Virus record (IMG/VR): IMGVR_UViG_3300010430_000385
Span: 1-27,864 of that record
Length of the DNA: 27,864 nt
Strand: one strand, 5' to 3'
Origin: a virus
In this document: one piece after another, positions 15,303 to 23,515 of the stretch
Layout of the letters: each line of letters opens with the position of its first letter
How positions within the stretch are numbered: the stretch's first letter is position 1
Notes under the pieces: model-generated
Database searches by the model: none
Seen by the model: the letters and a program-made list of their open reading frames with translations, nothing else
What the model was told of the DNA's origin: nothing
Position numbers and translations under genes: made by a program

Positions 15303-15647
15303 ATGAAACCCGTAGGCGGAACAGTTTACGTACAGATCGACGGCCGGCAGGTCGCGGCGAAGGGCAACTGGACCTTCAACATCGGCAACCCGAAACAAGA
15401 ACAGCAGCAGCATGGCATCACGTCCATGTGGCAGCCGTCCAAACTCGAAGGCGTGATCACCGACGTCGAGGAAGAGGACATGGACGCCCTCACGCAGCTG
15501 CAGGGCGCCACGCTCACGCTGGAGCTTCAGAACGGCAAGACGTGGGTCATGCGCGAAGGCTCGTTCACCGGCGACGGCGACGCGACCACCGAGGCCGGCG
15601 AGATTGCCGTCACCTTCGAGAGCCGCCACAAGCTGGAGAAGGTCTGA
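15303..15647 (+). CDS. Tail tube protein M (Mu gp40)
   Basis: A 114-residue tube subunit that polymerises inside the sheath. KPVGGTVYVQIDGRQVAAKGNWTFNIG at the start and the following beta-rich text (LEGVITDVEEEDMDALTQLQGATLTLELQNGKTWVM...EIAVTFESRHKLEKV) match Mu M-type tube proteins. AAGGAGAG precedes the ATG. Sheath, tube, chaperone and tape-measure order is the standard contractile tail layout. The stop overlaps the chaperone start as TGATG. Confidence 0.92.
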   Translation: MKPVGGTVYVQIDGRQVAAKGNWTFNIGNPKQEQQQHGITSMWQPSKLEGVITDVEEEDMDALTQLQGATLTLELQNGKTWVMREGSFTGDGDATTEAGEIAVTFESRHKLEKV

Positions 15648-15928
15648 TGGCCGGGGAAGTTGTCATCAAGCTCTCCCACCCGATCGAGGCGCACGGTGCA
15701 GAAGTCAGCGAGCTGACGCTGCGCCGTCCGCGCCTGAAGGATCTGAAGGGGATCAGCATGGACAACATCACCGGCGATCTGATGATCGAGCTGGTGGCGC
15801 GCCTGGCGGAGATACCGCCGAGCGCCGCCGGCGAGATCGACGCCGGCGACTTCGAAGCCATCGGCGAGGCGTTCAGCGCTTTTTTTCCAAAGCGTCCGGC
15901 GTCGGGCGCGGCTGGGAAACCAAACTAG
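15647..15928 (+). CDS. Tail assembly chaperone gp41 (zero-frame product)
   Basis: A 93-residue protein of the Mu gp41 type: HGAEVSELTLRRPRLKDLKGISMDNITGDLMIELVARLAEIPPSAAGEIDAGDFEAIGEAFSAFF. It should bind the tape measure protein during tail assembly. The start overlaps the tube stop (TGATG). Near its 3' end lies a T-TTT-TTT slippery run, so a share of ribosomes should move into the -1 frame and make a longer product. Normal termination is at 15926-15928. Confidence 0.88.
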   Translation: MAGEVVIKLSHPIEAHGAEVSELTLRRPRLKDLKGISMDNITGDLMIELVARLAEIPPSAAGEIDAGDFEAIGEAFSAFFPKRPASGAAGKPN

Positions 15929-16044
15929 CTGAGGTCGCTTTCGGGTACGGCTTCGGCCTCGACGAGCTTTGGAATCTGACACTCGACGATCTTGATTTCT
16001 GGCACATGCAACTGAGGGCAATTCATGAGCGATCTCAAAGCTAG
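15647..16044 (+). CDS. Frameshifted tail chaperone (gp41 plus -1 frame extension)
   Basis: Zero frame through 15886, then -1 frame from 15886 to the stop at 16042-16044, giving 132 residues: the first 80 of gp41 plus 52 more. The extension contains FGYGFGLDELWNLTLDDLDFWHMQLRAIHE, the small aromatic helical block typical of the second half of tail chaperones such as P2 E+E'. It has no start of its own and is open only in the -1 frame, so it is explained by programmed frameshifting. Tail chaperone frameshifting is conserved in dsDNA phages; Mu itself is reported to use -2. The frame ends 20 bases inside the tape measure gene. Confidence 0.85.
15880..15909 (+). promoter_or_regulatory. -1 ribosomal frameshift signal
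   Basis: The slippery heptamer T-TTT-TTT (15880-15886) lies in the right phase (GCT TTT TTT CCA). Five bases later a hairpin begins: GCGTCCG (15892-15898) pairs with CGGGCGC (15903-15909) around a GCGT loop, seven pairs with one G-U. Heptamer phase, spacer and stem all fit a standard -1 stimulatory site, and the -1 frame stays open for 52 codons with family-like sequence. Confidence 0.85.
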
Positions 16045-17800
16045 CATTCTTCTCCAGGCGATCGACCGGATGACGGGCCCCATGCGCGGGGCCGTCACCA
16101 ATTTCAAGCGTGCTACGGGTGAAATGGTCGCCGCCGGGAAAAAAGCGCAGGAGAGCATGAAGGGCTTCCGGGACGCTTCCAAAAACGTGAACGATTTTGG
16201 CAAGTCTATGGCACTCCGCGTAACAGCGCCGATCGTCGCCTTCGGTGGCCTGACCTTGCGTTCGGCCGCGAACTTCGAGGCCGCGATGAACAAGGTCGGT
16301 GTCCTCACGAATGCAACGGGACAGGATCTGAAAAGCTTGGAGGCTCAGGCACGTGAACTCGGCCGCACCACACAATACTCAGCTTCCCAGGCGGCGGAAG
16401 CGATGAGCTTTCTGGCGATGGCCGGCTTTAACACCGAAAAGATTATCGGCTCGATGCCGGGAACGCTGCAGCTTGCGGCAGCTGCAAACATGGACCTTGC
16501 CCAGGCGGCGGATATCGTCTCCAACGTCATGACAGGGTATGGCTTTGAGGCGGAGCAGCTTACCCGCATCAACGACGTTCTCGTCAAAGCCTTCACCAGT
16601 GCGAACACGGATCTGACGCAATTTGCCGAGGCGATGAAAATTGCCGGTCCGGTCGCTAAGGGCATGAACCTTGACTTCGAAGAGACGGCTGCCGTTATCG
16701 GCATTATGGGGAATGCGGGCTTCCAGGCGTCGCTTGCCGGTACTGCGCTGCGAGGAACGCTATCGAAACTGTCCAACCCCGCGAAGGATGCTCAGAGGGC
16801 GCTTGCCCGCCTTGGCATTCGCAAGGCCGATATCATGGATTCAGCCGGGCAACTGAAATCGCTGACTGAGATCATTAAAGTTCTGGAGGTCAAGGGCGCC
16901 GGCGCTGCCGACTTGCTGGAAATTTTCGGCGAGCGTGCCGGCCCGGCGATGACCGCCGTCTTGTCACAGGGATCATCTGCCGTCGCCGAACTCACGGCAA
17001 AGCTGCAGGAAGCCGGCGGCACGGCGAAGCGCGTTGCCGACGCGCAGATGAAGGGCGCCGCGGGTGAAGTCCGGAGGCTGGCGTCGGCCTTCGAAGGCCT
17101 ACAGCTGGCGATTGCCGACAGCGGACTTTTGCAGTGGTTTACGGACGCGGTGCGCAACATGACGGACTGGGTACAGGGCCTCTCGGAATCCTCTCAGACA
17201 GCGCTCAAATGGGGCACGATTATCGCCGGCATCGCCGCTTTGATTGCGCCGCTGATCATCGCGATCGGCTCATTGGGATTGGCCATAAACGGTCTCGTCG
17301 TCGGCGGCGCCGCTTTGGGGGCGTTCTTCACGGCGTTGACAGGCGGATTTGCCGCGATGTCAGGGGCGGTCACGACCTTTGGGGCCGCTCTGATGGCGAC
17401 GCCGATCGGTTGGATTATGGCGGCTATAGCAGCCCTCGCCGCTGCAGCTTACCTAATCTATGCCAATTGGGAGCCAATCAGCGCGTTCTTCTCAGATCTA
17501 TGGGATGGGGTCGTTTCCAATTTCACAAGCGCGCTTGAGGCCATCCGAAACGGCTTAGGCGCGATCACAGATCTGGTGCCTAGCGGCGTCAGGGGCTTTT
17601 TTGGCTTGGGAGATGATCGGCCACCGGCGGCGGGTGCTTCCGCATTTCCAAATGGCATTGGCGGCGGTCGCAGCACGGTCGGCGGCGAGATCAACATCCG
17701 GATCGACAGCGAGGGGCGGCCGCGCGTGCGCGGGTTGAAATCGAGCAATAAGGATGTCGGGCTGACGGTTGACACCGGTCTCGTGATGGAAGGCGGTTAA
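16025..17800 (+). CDS. Tail tape measure protein (Mu gp42)
   Basis: A 591-residue protein that sets tail length and leads DNA into the host. After an initial helical part (1-60) comes the phage tape measure core: NKVGVLTNATGQDLKSLEAQARELGRTTQYSASQAAEAMSFLAMAGF...GTLQLAAAANMDLAQAADIVSNVMTGYGF. Several hydrophobic segments lie at about residues 395-485 and could insert in the host membrane. The C-terminus is Gly/Arg-rich. At about 0.15 nm per residue this implies a tail near 90 nm, close to Mu. The stop shares two bases with the stop of the convergent minus-strand gene. Confidence 0.92.
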   Translation: MSDLKASILLQAIDRMTGPMRGAVTNFKRATGEMVAAGKKAQESMKGFRDASKNVNDFGKSMALRVTAPIVAFGGLTLRSAANFEAAMNKVGVLTNATGQDLKSLEAQARELGRTTQYSASQAAEAMSFLAMAGFNTEKIIGSMPGTLQLAAAANMDLAQAADIVSNVMTGYGFEAEQLTRINDVLVKAFTSANTDLTQFAEAMKIAGPVAKGMNLDFEETAAVIGIMGNAGFQASLAGTALRGTLSKLSNPAKDAQRALARLGIRKADIMDSAGQLKSLTEIIKVLEVKGAGAADLLEIFGERAGPAMTAVLSQGSSAVAELTAKLQEAGGTAKRVADAQMKGAAGEVRRLASAFEGLQLAIADSGLLQWFTDAVRNMTDWVQGLSESSQTALKWGTIIAGIAALIAPLIIAIGSLGLAINGLVVGGAALGAFFTALTGGFAAMSGAVTTFGAALMATPIGWIMAAIAALAAAAYLIYANWEPISAFFSDLWDGVVSNFTSALEAIRNGLGAITDLVPSGVRGFFGLGDDRPPAAGASAFPNGIGGGRSTVGGEINIRIDSEGRPRVRGLKSSNKDVGLTVDTGLVMEGG

Positions 17801-18180
17801 TGCAGATGCGTGCTACCGAGAACCATCAGATCCTTGGATTTGCCGATCGGCGCGCCGTTGAGCCGTTTGCAAAGATCCTTGCCGCCCTCAAGAACGTAGC
17901 CTTGACGTGCGTGCTTGTTCAAGACGGCGATCTCCGCAACACCGTCCAGAACGTGCGGGCGCGTAATCTGTCCCATGCAGACGCCGGCGGTGATGACGCT
18001 AATATACATCCGGTCGGTGACCCGGTTCTGCGGCAGAACAATCTCGGCGCGCTCTCCGGCAACGCGGGCGTCGATCGGCGCCCACATCTCAAGGGCCTTC
18101 ATAAGACCGTCTCGGGTTTCGGCGCTGGCCGCGGCGGCCGCCAGGCAAAACAGAACGGCAAGCGTGAAGCGTTTCAACAT
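17797..18180 (-). CDS. Secreted small protein, antisense moron in the tail operon
   Basis: A 127-residue protein with a clear signal peptide (KR at 3-4, hydrophobic 5-18, ASA-E cleavage after residue 20) and two Cys in the mature part (68 and 104) that could form a disulfide in the periplasm. GAGGAG sits nine bases before its ATG. No family is recognised (RAEIVLPQNRVTDRMYISVITAGVCMGQ...LEGGKDLCKRLNG). It lies between tape measure and N, on the opposite strand to every neighbour, and converges on the tape measure stop. This is the layout of a moron, a lysogen-expressed cargo gene. The plus-strand frame over the same bases has no signal or family match. Confidence 0.75.
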   Translation of the reverse strand: MLKRFTLAVLFCLAAAAASAETRDGLMKALEMWAPIDARVAGERAEIVLPQNRVTDRMYISVITAGVCMGQITRPHVLDGVAEIAVLNKHARQGYVLEGGKDLCKRLNGAPIGKSKDLMVLGSTHLH

Positions 18181-18204
18181 GGCGTGTATCTCCTCATTCC
18201 GGGG

Positions 18205-18232
18205 AGCATAGCACCATGAGCTGGCGCGACAA
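18205..18232 (-). promoter_or_regulatory. Possible promoter of the antisense moron
   Basis: On the minus strand, TTGTCG (18232-18227) and TATGCT (18210-18205) stand 16 bases apart, about 25 bases before the moron ATG, with the RBS between. Each hexamer matches four of six sigma-70 positions. It overlaps the ribosome site and first codons of N on the other strand. Low-to-moderate confidence. Confidence 0.4.
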
Positions 18233-19400
18233 CCTTCGCCCGGCGTCCTTCAGGGGCGTTGAGTTCCACTACGAGGATCTCGGCCGGGATTTCGGCCGGC
18301 GGGTTAAGACCCACAAGTATCCGGGCAAGAATGATCCGTATCACGAAGACCTCGGCGCCGACGCCGATGCGATCCGGATCAACGCCTATGTCCTGGAGCC
18401 GGACCACATGGCCAAGGCCGACCGGCTGCGCGACGCGCTCCTGAAGAAAGGCGCCGGCACCCTCGTGCATCCGTATTACGGCGAAATCACCGTCGTGTTC
18501 CTGACCGCCAGCGAAACGATCACGACGCGCGAAGGCGGCATGGTGCGCTTCAATCTGCGCTTCGAACGCGCCGGGCCGAACCGCAACCCGTCCTCGCGCG
18601 TCGACACCGCCTCGCTCGTCGGCACCCGCGCCGCCGAGATCGATGCGGCGGCAATCGCCAATTTCGGCGCGTCGTTCAGCGTCGAAGGACAACCAGGCTG
18701 GATCGCCGACAGCGCCGAAGAGGATCTCGGCGCCGTTCTCGATACAACCGATCTGACGCTGGGTGATGCGGTTAATGCCGCCGGCGATGTCGCGGACCTT
18801 GCTTTTGCGATCGCCGATATCCGCACCAACGCGGCAACCCTGATCCGTAACCCGTCGCAGCTCGCGACCAGGTTATCGACGACGTTGGGAAGCATGTCCG
18901 GTGTCTCGCCGATGCTGAAGCTGGCCTCGGACGGCTTCGGCCTCGCAACCGTCGCGGCGACGACGCCGTCGCGGCTTCTGCAAAAGAACAACCGCCAGGC
19001 GCTCGTCGACCTGCTCGGCGGGGTATCGCTTTCCGGTGCCATACGCAGCCTGCCCGGCACCACGTTCGAAACGACGGCGGATGCTTACACCGCGCGCGAT
19101 GCGATCGCGGCCGAGGTCGACCGTCAATCGCTTATCGCCCCGTACAGTGTGGCGCGCACCCTCTCGGCCGGGCTTGCGGCCGTCGCCCGGCACGTATCGG
19201 CAACGGCACCGGCACTACCGCGTCTGATCCGCGTCACGCCGGCGATGACCAGACCGTCGATCGTGCACGCCTATGATCTTTATGGCGACGACGTCGAGGG
19301 CGTCATCACCCGTGCCGGACAGATCGCGCAGCGCAACCGGCTGCGGCATCCGGGCTTCGTGCCGGCCGGCGATGTGATGGAGGTACTCGGCAATGTCTGA
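18216..19400 (+). CDS. Tail/DNA circularization protein N (Mu gp43)
   Basis: A 394-residue protein. The N-terminus (SWRDNLRPASFRGVEFHYEDLGRDFGRRVKTHKYPGKNDPYHEDLGADADAIRINAYVLEPDHMAKADRLRDAL) is the DNA circularisation N-terminal domain of Mu N-type baseplate proteins, and HPYYGEITVVFLTASET fits the next segment. The C-terminal half is Ala-rich and helical. GGGGAG lies before ATG 18216. In Mu, N is a tail/baseplate protein that also enters with the DNA. It ends eight bases inside the start of the hub gene. Confidence 0.9.
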   Translation: MSWRDNLRPASFRGVEFHYEDLGRDFGRRVKTHKYPGKNDPYHEDLGADADAIRINAYVLEPDHMAKADRLRDALLKKGAGTLVHPYYGEITVVFLTASETITTREGGMVRFNLRFERAGPNRNPSSRVDTASLVGTRAAEIDAAAIANFGASFSVEGQPGWIADSAEEDLGAVLDTTDLTLGDAVNAAGDVADLAFAIADIRTNAATLIRNPSQLATRLSTTLGSMSGVSPMLKLASDGFGLATVAATTPSRLLQKNNRQALVDLLGGVSLSGAIRSLPGTTFETTADAYTARDAIAAEVDRQSLIAPYSVARTLSAGLAAVARHVSATAPALPRLIRVTPAMTRPSIVHAYDLYGDDVEGVITRAGQIAQRNRLRHPGFVPAGDVMEVLGNV

Positions 19401-20454
19401 CGTCACGCCGGAACTCCATATCGACGGCAATATCTACAGCGGCTGGACCGAGGTGTCCTGGACGCGCGACATCGAGCGCATGGCCGGCACCTTCGAGCTG
19501 CAGCTGACCGACCGCTGGCCCGGCATCGAGAGCGCCCGCGCCGTCCTGCCCGGTCAGGCCTGCCGCTTGACCGAAGGCGGCGACACGCTGGTGACCGGCT
19601 GGCTCGATGACGTAGATCTCGATCTCGGGGCTTCCGATCACACGATCTCGGCTGTCGGCCGCGACAAGACCGGCGACCTGGTCGACTGCGCCGCGATCCA
19701 CGCCGGCGGTGAATGGACCGATCAACCGCTATTCAGCATCGCCGAGGACATCTGCCGGCCGTTCGGGATCTCCGTACAAGCCGAGGCCGCCGAGGCCCGC
19801 GAGACCATCCGCCGTTTCAAGCTGGAGGAAAGCGAGACCGCCTTCGCCGCCATCGAGCGGCTGTGCCGGATCAAGGGCATCCTGCCGACGTCGACGCCGG
19901 CGGGCGCACTCTTACTTACCAGCGCGGCCCGAGCGACCCGGAGCGGCGCCACGCTGCGCCAAGGCGAAGACGGCAATGTGATGTCCGTCAAGGCGCGCTT
20001 CAGCAGTTCGCAACGCTTCGGCACCTATACGGTCAAGGGGCAGGATGGCGGTTTCGAATTCGGTTCCGGCGAGGAAGCGGCAAGCCCCAAGGGCGAGGCC
20101 TCCGATCCGGGCATTTCGAGATACCGGCCGACGATCATCCTGGCCGAGGAATCCGTCGACGCCGGCGCCTGCGAACGACGCGCCAAGTGGGAGGCATCCG
20201 TCCGCAAGGGGCGTGCCCGCCGCGCCACAGCCATTGTGCAGGGGTGGCGGCATCAAGGTGGGCTGTGGCTGCCGTTGACGCTGGTCGATTGCGAGATGCC
20301 AAAACTCAACCTCTCCACCGAGATGCTCATCACAGCCGTCACCGGCAAGAAGAACGAACAGGACGGCACCACCGCCGAGCTAACACTCGCCGACCCGGCC
20401 GCGTTCACCGGCCTCGCCATCGGTGAGAGCGAAGAAACCGAGTGGGGCTGGTGA
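19393..20454 (+). CDS. Baseplate hub protein P (Mu gp44)
   Basis: A 353-residue hub protein on which the spike sits. ELHIDGNIYSGWTEVSWTRDIERMAGTFELQLTDRWP and the following LVTGWLDDVDLDLGASDHTISAVGRDKTGDLVDCAA match phage late control D/gpP-type hubs; the third part includes ETAFAAIERLCRIKGILPTS. GGAGG (19379-19383) precedes the ATG, which overlaps the N stop by eight bases. Its stop is followed at once by the spike gene. Confidence 0.9.
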   Translation: MSDVTPELHIDGNIYSGWTEVSWTRDIERMAGTFELQLTDRWPGIESARAVLPGQACRLTEGGDTLVTGWLDDVDLDLGASDHTISAVGRDKTGDLVDCAAIHAGGEWTDQPLFSIAEDICRPFGISVQAEAAEARETIRRFKLEESETAFAAIERLCRIKGILPTSTPAGALLLTSAARATRSGATLRQGEDGNVMSVKARFSSSQRFGTYTVKGQDGGFEFGSGEEAASPKGEASDPGISRYRPTIILAEESVDAGACERRAKWEASVRKGRARRATAIVQGWRHQGGLWLPLTLVDCEMPKLNLSTEMLITAVTGKKNEQDGTTAELTLADPAAFTGLAIGESEETEWGW

Positions 20455-20456
20455 CC

Positions 20457-21032
20457 ATGAAGGCGCTCCTTGAGAAACTCCAGAGAGGTATCCGGCTGAT
20501 GATCGGCCGCGCCGTCATCGCTTCGATTGACGACGGCACCGGCCTGCAGCGTCTGCAGCTGAAGGCGCTCGCCGACGAGGTCATGGATCTCCGTGAACGG
20601 TTTCAGGAGTACGGCTTTAGCTCGCACCCGCATAAGGGCGCCGAGGCGGTGCTCGTTTCGCTCGGCGGCAACCGCACCAACACCGTGGTGATCGCCGTCG
20701 ATGATCGACGCTATCGTCTGAAGCTGGAGAACGAGGGCGACGTTGCCATGTATTCATCCGGCGAGAACTACCTGATCATGCGCGCCAACGGTGATATCGA
20801 CTGCCGTGCGCCTGGCGACGCCCGGATTGCGATCGAAGGTGACGCCGATGTCATCGTCGGCGGCGAGGCGCGGATCGAAGGCGACATCGCTCGACTGACC
20901 AGTTCCACGAAGACCATCGTTGAATGCGCCGGTCACGGCTTCGTGCTCTATCCGGACTATCAGGACAATTACACGACCGGCGCCGTTGCCGGCACCACGT
21001 ATTCGATCGCCTCGCCGGAGATCCCGTCATGA
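20457..21032 (+). CDS. Baseplate spike protein gp45 (Mu gp45)
   Basis: A 191-residue spike that caps the hub and pierces the host outer membrane. The N-terminal part (LMIGRAVIASIDDGTGLQRLQLKALADEVMDLRERFQEYGFSSHPHKGAEAVLVSLGGNR) is the Mu gp45 OB-fold region, followed by a regular, short beta-repeat region (YSSGENYLIMRANGDIDCRAPGDARIAIEGDADVIVGGEARIEGD) expected to form a triple-stranded beta-helix. GTG 20451, which overlaps the hub stop as GTGA, is an alternative start adding two residues. Confidence 0.9.
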   Translation: MKALLEKLQRGIRLMIGRAVIASIDDGTGLQRLQLKALADEVMDLRERFQEYGFSSHPHKGAEAVLVSLGGNRTNTVVIAVDDRRYRLKLENEGDVAMYSSGENYLIMRANGDIDCRAPGDARIAIEGDADVIVGGEARIEGDIARLTSSTKTIVECAGHGFVLYPDYQDNYTTGAVAGTTYSIASPEIPS

Positions 21033-21514
21033 CCGATATCAAGGCCGTGTTCGTCGGCGAACGCATGGTGTCCGATCTGGCGCTCGATGCCGGCGCTTTG
21101 CTGGCGGAAAACGGACTGGAGACCGCCGTCGTCATTTCACTGTTTACCGACCGCCGCGCCGAGCCGGATGACAAATTGCCGGCCGAGGCGACGGACCGCC
21201 GTGGTTGGTGGGGCGATGTCGCGCCGCCGATCGTGAACGGCCGCCCGGTCGACGGCGCGCGCATCGGCTCGCGTCTCTGGCTGCTCTCACGCGAAAAGCA
21301 AACGCAAGCCGTCGTGGAGCGCGCCCGGACTTACTGTGCCGAAGCCCTCGCCTGGATGATCGAGGACGGGATCTGCGAGCGCGTCGACGTCGAGGCCGAG
21401 ATCGTGCGCGCCGGCGTGCTGGGTTTCGGGATCACGATTTACCGACCCGACGCCGACGCGGTCGGCTTTCGATACGACTACACCTGGCAAGGGCAGGAAA
21501 GGAGTGCGGCATGA
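21029..21514 (+). CDS. Baseplate wedge protein gp46 (Mu gp46)
   Basis: A 161-residue protein of the phage GP46 / gp25-lysozyme-like wedge family. Typical text is visible: LETAVVISLFTDRRAEPDD, then RRGWWGD and GSRLWLLSREKQT with the following helix VVERARTYCAEALAWMIEDGI, ending in the beta segment FGITIYRPD. It starts within the gp45 stop (ATGA). In contractile tails the wedge protein links hub, sheath and J-like protein. Despite the old name it is not expected to have lysozyme activity. Confidence 0.9.
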   Translation: MTDIKAVFVGERMVSDLALDAGALLAENGLETAVVISLFTDRRAEPDDKLPAEATDRRGWWGDVAPPIVNGRPVDGARIGSRLWLLSREKQTQAVVERARTYCAEALAWMIEDGICERVDVEAEIVRAGVLGFGITIYRPDADAVGFRYDYTWQGQERSAA

Positions 21515-21861
21515 GCGGGCCGAACGTCGTAGAGCGCTGCCGGGACGGGAAGCTGATGTTCGGCTGCCCCGGCTGCGGCCTAGCACACGAGGTCAATGTA
21601 GACCGCCCGGAGCGCCCGCGCTGGGAATGGAACCGCGACATGGTCTGCCCGACCTTCAAGCCGTCGATCCTCGTCCGCGGTACCCGGCGCATCACCGACG
21701 AGGAAGCCGAGCGGATCATGGCCGGTGAGAAACTGGAGCGCGTGAAACTGGTCTGCCACTCGTTCGTCACGGACGGACAGATACGCTTCCTTGGCGACTG
21801 CACGCACGAGCATGCCGGCAAAACCCTGCCGCTGCCGCCGATAGAGAACGAGGACGCCTGA
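21511..21861 (+). CDS. DUF6527 family zinc-binding-like protein
   Basis: A 116-residue protein inserted between gp46 and gp47. The text GCPGCGLAHEV...RWEWNRD...PTFKPSILVRGTRR...VKLVCHSFVTDGQIRFLGDCTHEHAGKTLPLPP is that of DUF6527, a family frequent in phages. Cys19/Cys22, Cys82/His83 and Cys97/His99 look like metal ligands. GGAG at 21501-21504 precedes the ATG, which overlaps the gp46 stop. Mu has no gene here. The function is unknown; its fixed place in the baseplate operon suggests late expression. Confidence 0.82.
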   Translation: MSGPNVVERCRDGKLMFGCPGCGLAHEVNVDRPERPRWEWNRDMVCPTFKPSILVRGTRRITDEEAERIMAGEKLERVKLVCHSFVTDGQIRFLGDCTHEHAGKTLPLPPIENEDA

Positions 21862-22922
21862 TGCCGTACAACCGCCCCACACTTCCGGATCTGATCGACG
21901 CCGCCGAGACCGACATCGAGGCGCGGCTGCCCGGCGCCGACGCGCGCCTCCGGAACTCGAACTTGAATGTGCTGGCCCGCGTCGAAGCCGCCGGCCTCGA
22001 CGGCCTCTACGACTTCGTCAATTGGACGTCGAAGCAGATCCTTCCCGACACGGCCGAGGCGGAGATCCTCGACCGCCACGCGTCGATCTGGGGCATTGCG
22101 CGCACGCCGGCCGCGTTTGCCCAGGGCAACGTCACGATCACCGGTACCAGCGGCACAGTTGTGCCGGCGGGAACACGCCTGCGCCGGTCGGATAACGTGA
22201 CCTACGCGACGGATGCCGAGGCGACGCTCGCGTCCGGTACCGCCACAGTCGCCATCACGGCCGAAACCGCCGCAGCTGCCGGCAATGCGTCCGCGGCCGC
22301 CGCCGTCAGCCTGGTCTCGCCGATCGCCGGCATTACCACACAGGCGGCGGTAGCATCGGGCGGTCTGACCGGCGGCGCCGACGCGGAGACCGATGCTGCG
22401 CTTCGCACCCGCGTCCTTGCCCGTATCCAGCAGCCGCCGCACGGTGGCGCCGGCTTCGACTATGTTAAATGGGCGCTCGCCTTTCCCGGCGTGACGCGGG
22501 CGTGGGTCTATGCGCAGGAGTCGGGCATAGGCACCGTGACCGTCCGCTTCATGATGGACGACACGTACTCGAACGGCATTCCGCAATCCGCCGACGTCAC
22601 GGCGCTGCAGGCGTACCTCGACGCGCTGCGACCGGTGACGGCGGACCTGACCGTCGTCGCCCCGGTGGCCGTCCCGCTCAATATCGTAGCGCTGACCATC
22701 TCGCCGTCGTCGAGCACGGTCCAGGCGGCGATCGAGGCCGAGATCGCGGATCTGATCCGCCGCGAGGCCGAGCCGGGCGCAACGATCCTGATCTCGCACC
22801 TGAGAGAAGCGATTTCCGTCGCCGCCGGCGAGACTGACCACGCCCTGACCAATCCCTCGGCCAACATCACACATTCGACGGGCGAGATCGCCACCGTCGG
22901 CACCTTCCCGTGGAGCGCATGA
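21861..22922 (+). CDS. Baseplate J-like protein gp47 (Mu gp47)
   Basis: A 353-residue baseplate protein. PYNRPTLPDLIDAAETDIEARLPGADARLRNSNLNVLARVEAAGLDGLYDFVNWTSKQILPDTAEAEILDRHASIWGI is the standard J-like start; the middle holds GNVTITGTSGTVVPAGTRLRRSDNVTYAT and the later part GGAGFDYVKWALAFPGVTRAWVY. It forms the outer wedge ring with gp46. It overlaps the DUF6527 stop by TGATG and hands on to gp48 in the same way. Confidence 0.93.
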   Translation: MPYNRPTLPDLIDAAETDIEARLPGADARLRNSNLNVLARVEAAGLDGLYDFVNWTSKQILPDTAEAEILDRHASIWGIARTPAAFAQGNVTITGTSGTVVPAGTRLRRSDNVTYATDAEATLASGTATVAITAETAAAAGNASAAAAVSLVSPIAGITTQAAVASGGLTGGADAETDAALRTRVLARIQQPPHGGAGFDYVKWALAFPGVTRAWVYAQESGIGTVTVRFMMDDTYSNGIPQSADVTALQAYLDALRPVTADLTVVAPVAVPLNIVALTISPSSSTVQAAIEAEIADLIRREAEPGATILISHLREAISVAAGETDHALTNPSANITHSTGEIATVGTFPWSA

Positions 22923-23515
22923 TGCAGGCGGATACGGCGCAATATCTTCACCTTCTGCAGCAGCTGCTGCCGCCCGGCGCGGCATGGCCGCGCGAACCGG
23001 ATGCGGTCCTTACCAAATTGTTGAAGGCCGCCGCCGATGGCCTGGCGCGTGCCCACAACCGTGCAATCGGCCTGATCGAAGAAACCGACCCGCGAGCGGT
23101 CAACGAAATGCTGGCAGATTGGGAGCGTGTCGCCGGCCTGCCGACTGCCTGCCTTGCCGGTCTCGACCAGACCGCCGAGGAACGACGCGCGACTCTGCAC
23201 GCGCATATCATTTCCGGCGGCGGCCAGTCCCGCGCGTTCTTTATCGCCCTCGCGGCCGCGCTCGGATACGAGATCACGATCACCGAGTTTCGGCCGATGA
23301 AGGCCGGCATGAAGGCCGGTTCGCCCTGTTGCTCGGCCGTCTGGTGGTTCGTGTGGCGCGTCAACGCGCCGGAGACGACGGTGCGCCACATCAAGGCCGG
23401 TTCCGGCAAGGCCGGCGAGCCGATCCGTTCATGGGGGAATGAGCGGCTCGAATGCGAAATCACGCGCCGCAAGCCGGCGCACACCCTAGTCCAATTTGCT
23501 TATGGAGAGAGCTGA
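22922..23515 (+). CDS. Baseplate/tail protein gp48 (DUF2313)
   Basis: A 197-residue DUF2313 (YmfQ-type) protein: LLQQLLPPGAAWPREPDAVLTKLLKAAADGLARAHNRA, then DWERVAGLPTACLAGLDQT, RRATLHAHI and the C-terminal WWFVWRVNAPETTVRHIKAGSGKAGEPIRSWGNERLECEI. ATG 22922 is chosen because GGAG at 22912-22915 suits it best and it overlaps the gp47 stop; ATG 22919 and GTG 22910 are alternatives. The product probably joins baseplate and fibres. Confidence 0.9.
   Translation: MQADTAQYLHLLQQLLPPGAAWPREPDAVLTKLLKAAADGLARAHNRAIGLIEETDPRAVNEMLADWERVAGLPTACLAGLDQTAEERRATLHAHIISGGGQSRAFFIALAAALGYEITITEFRPMKAGMKAGSPCCSAVWWFVWRVNAPETTVRHIKAGSGKAGEPIRSWGNERLECEITRRKPAHTLVQFAYGES

Noticed and set aside
13515-15629. 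A 704-codon minus-strand open frame over sheath and tube genes
   Set aside because: It is a GC-rich shadow; the plus strand encodes clear Mu L and M homologues with RBSs, and the minus product has low-complexity Arg/Asp/Val composition.
17800-18219. Plus-strand frame opposite the secreted moron
   Set aside because: No RBS, no family likeness. The minus frame has a signal peptide, good RBS and possible promoter.
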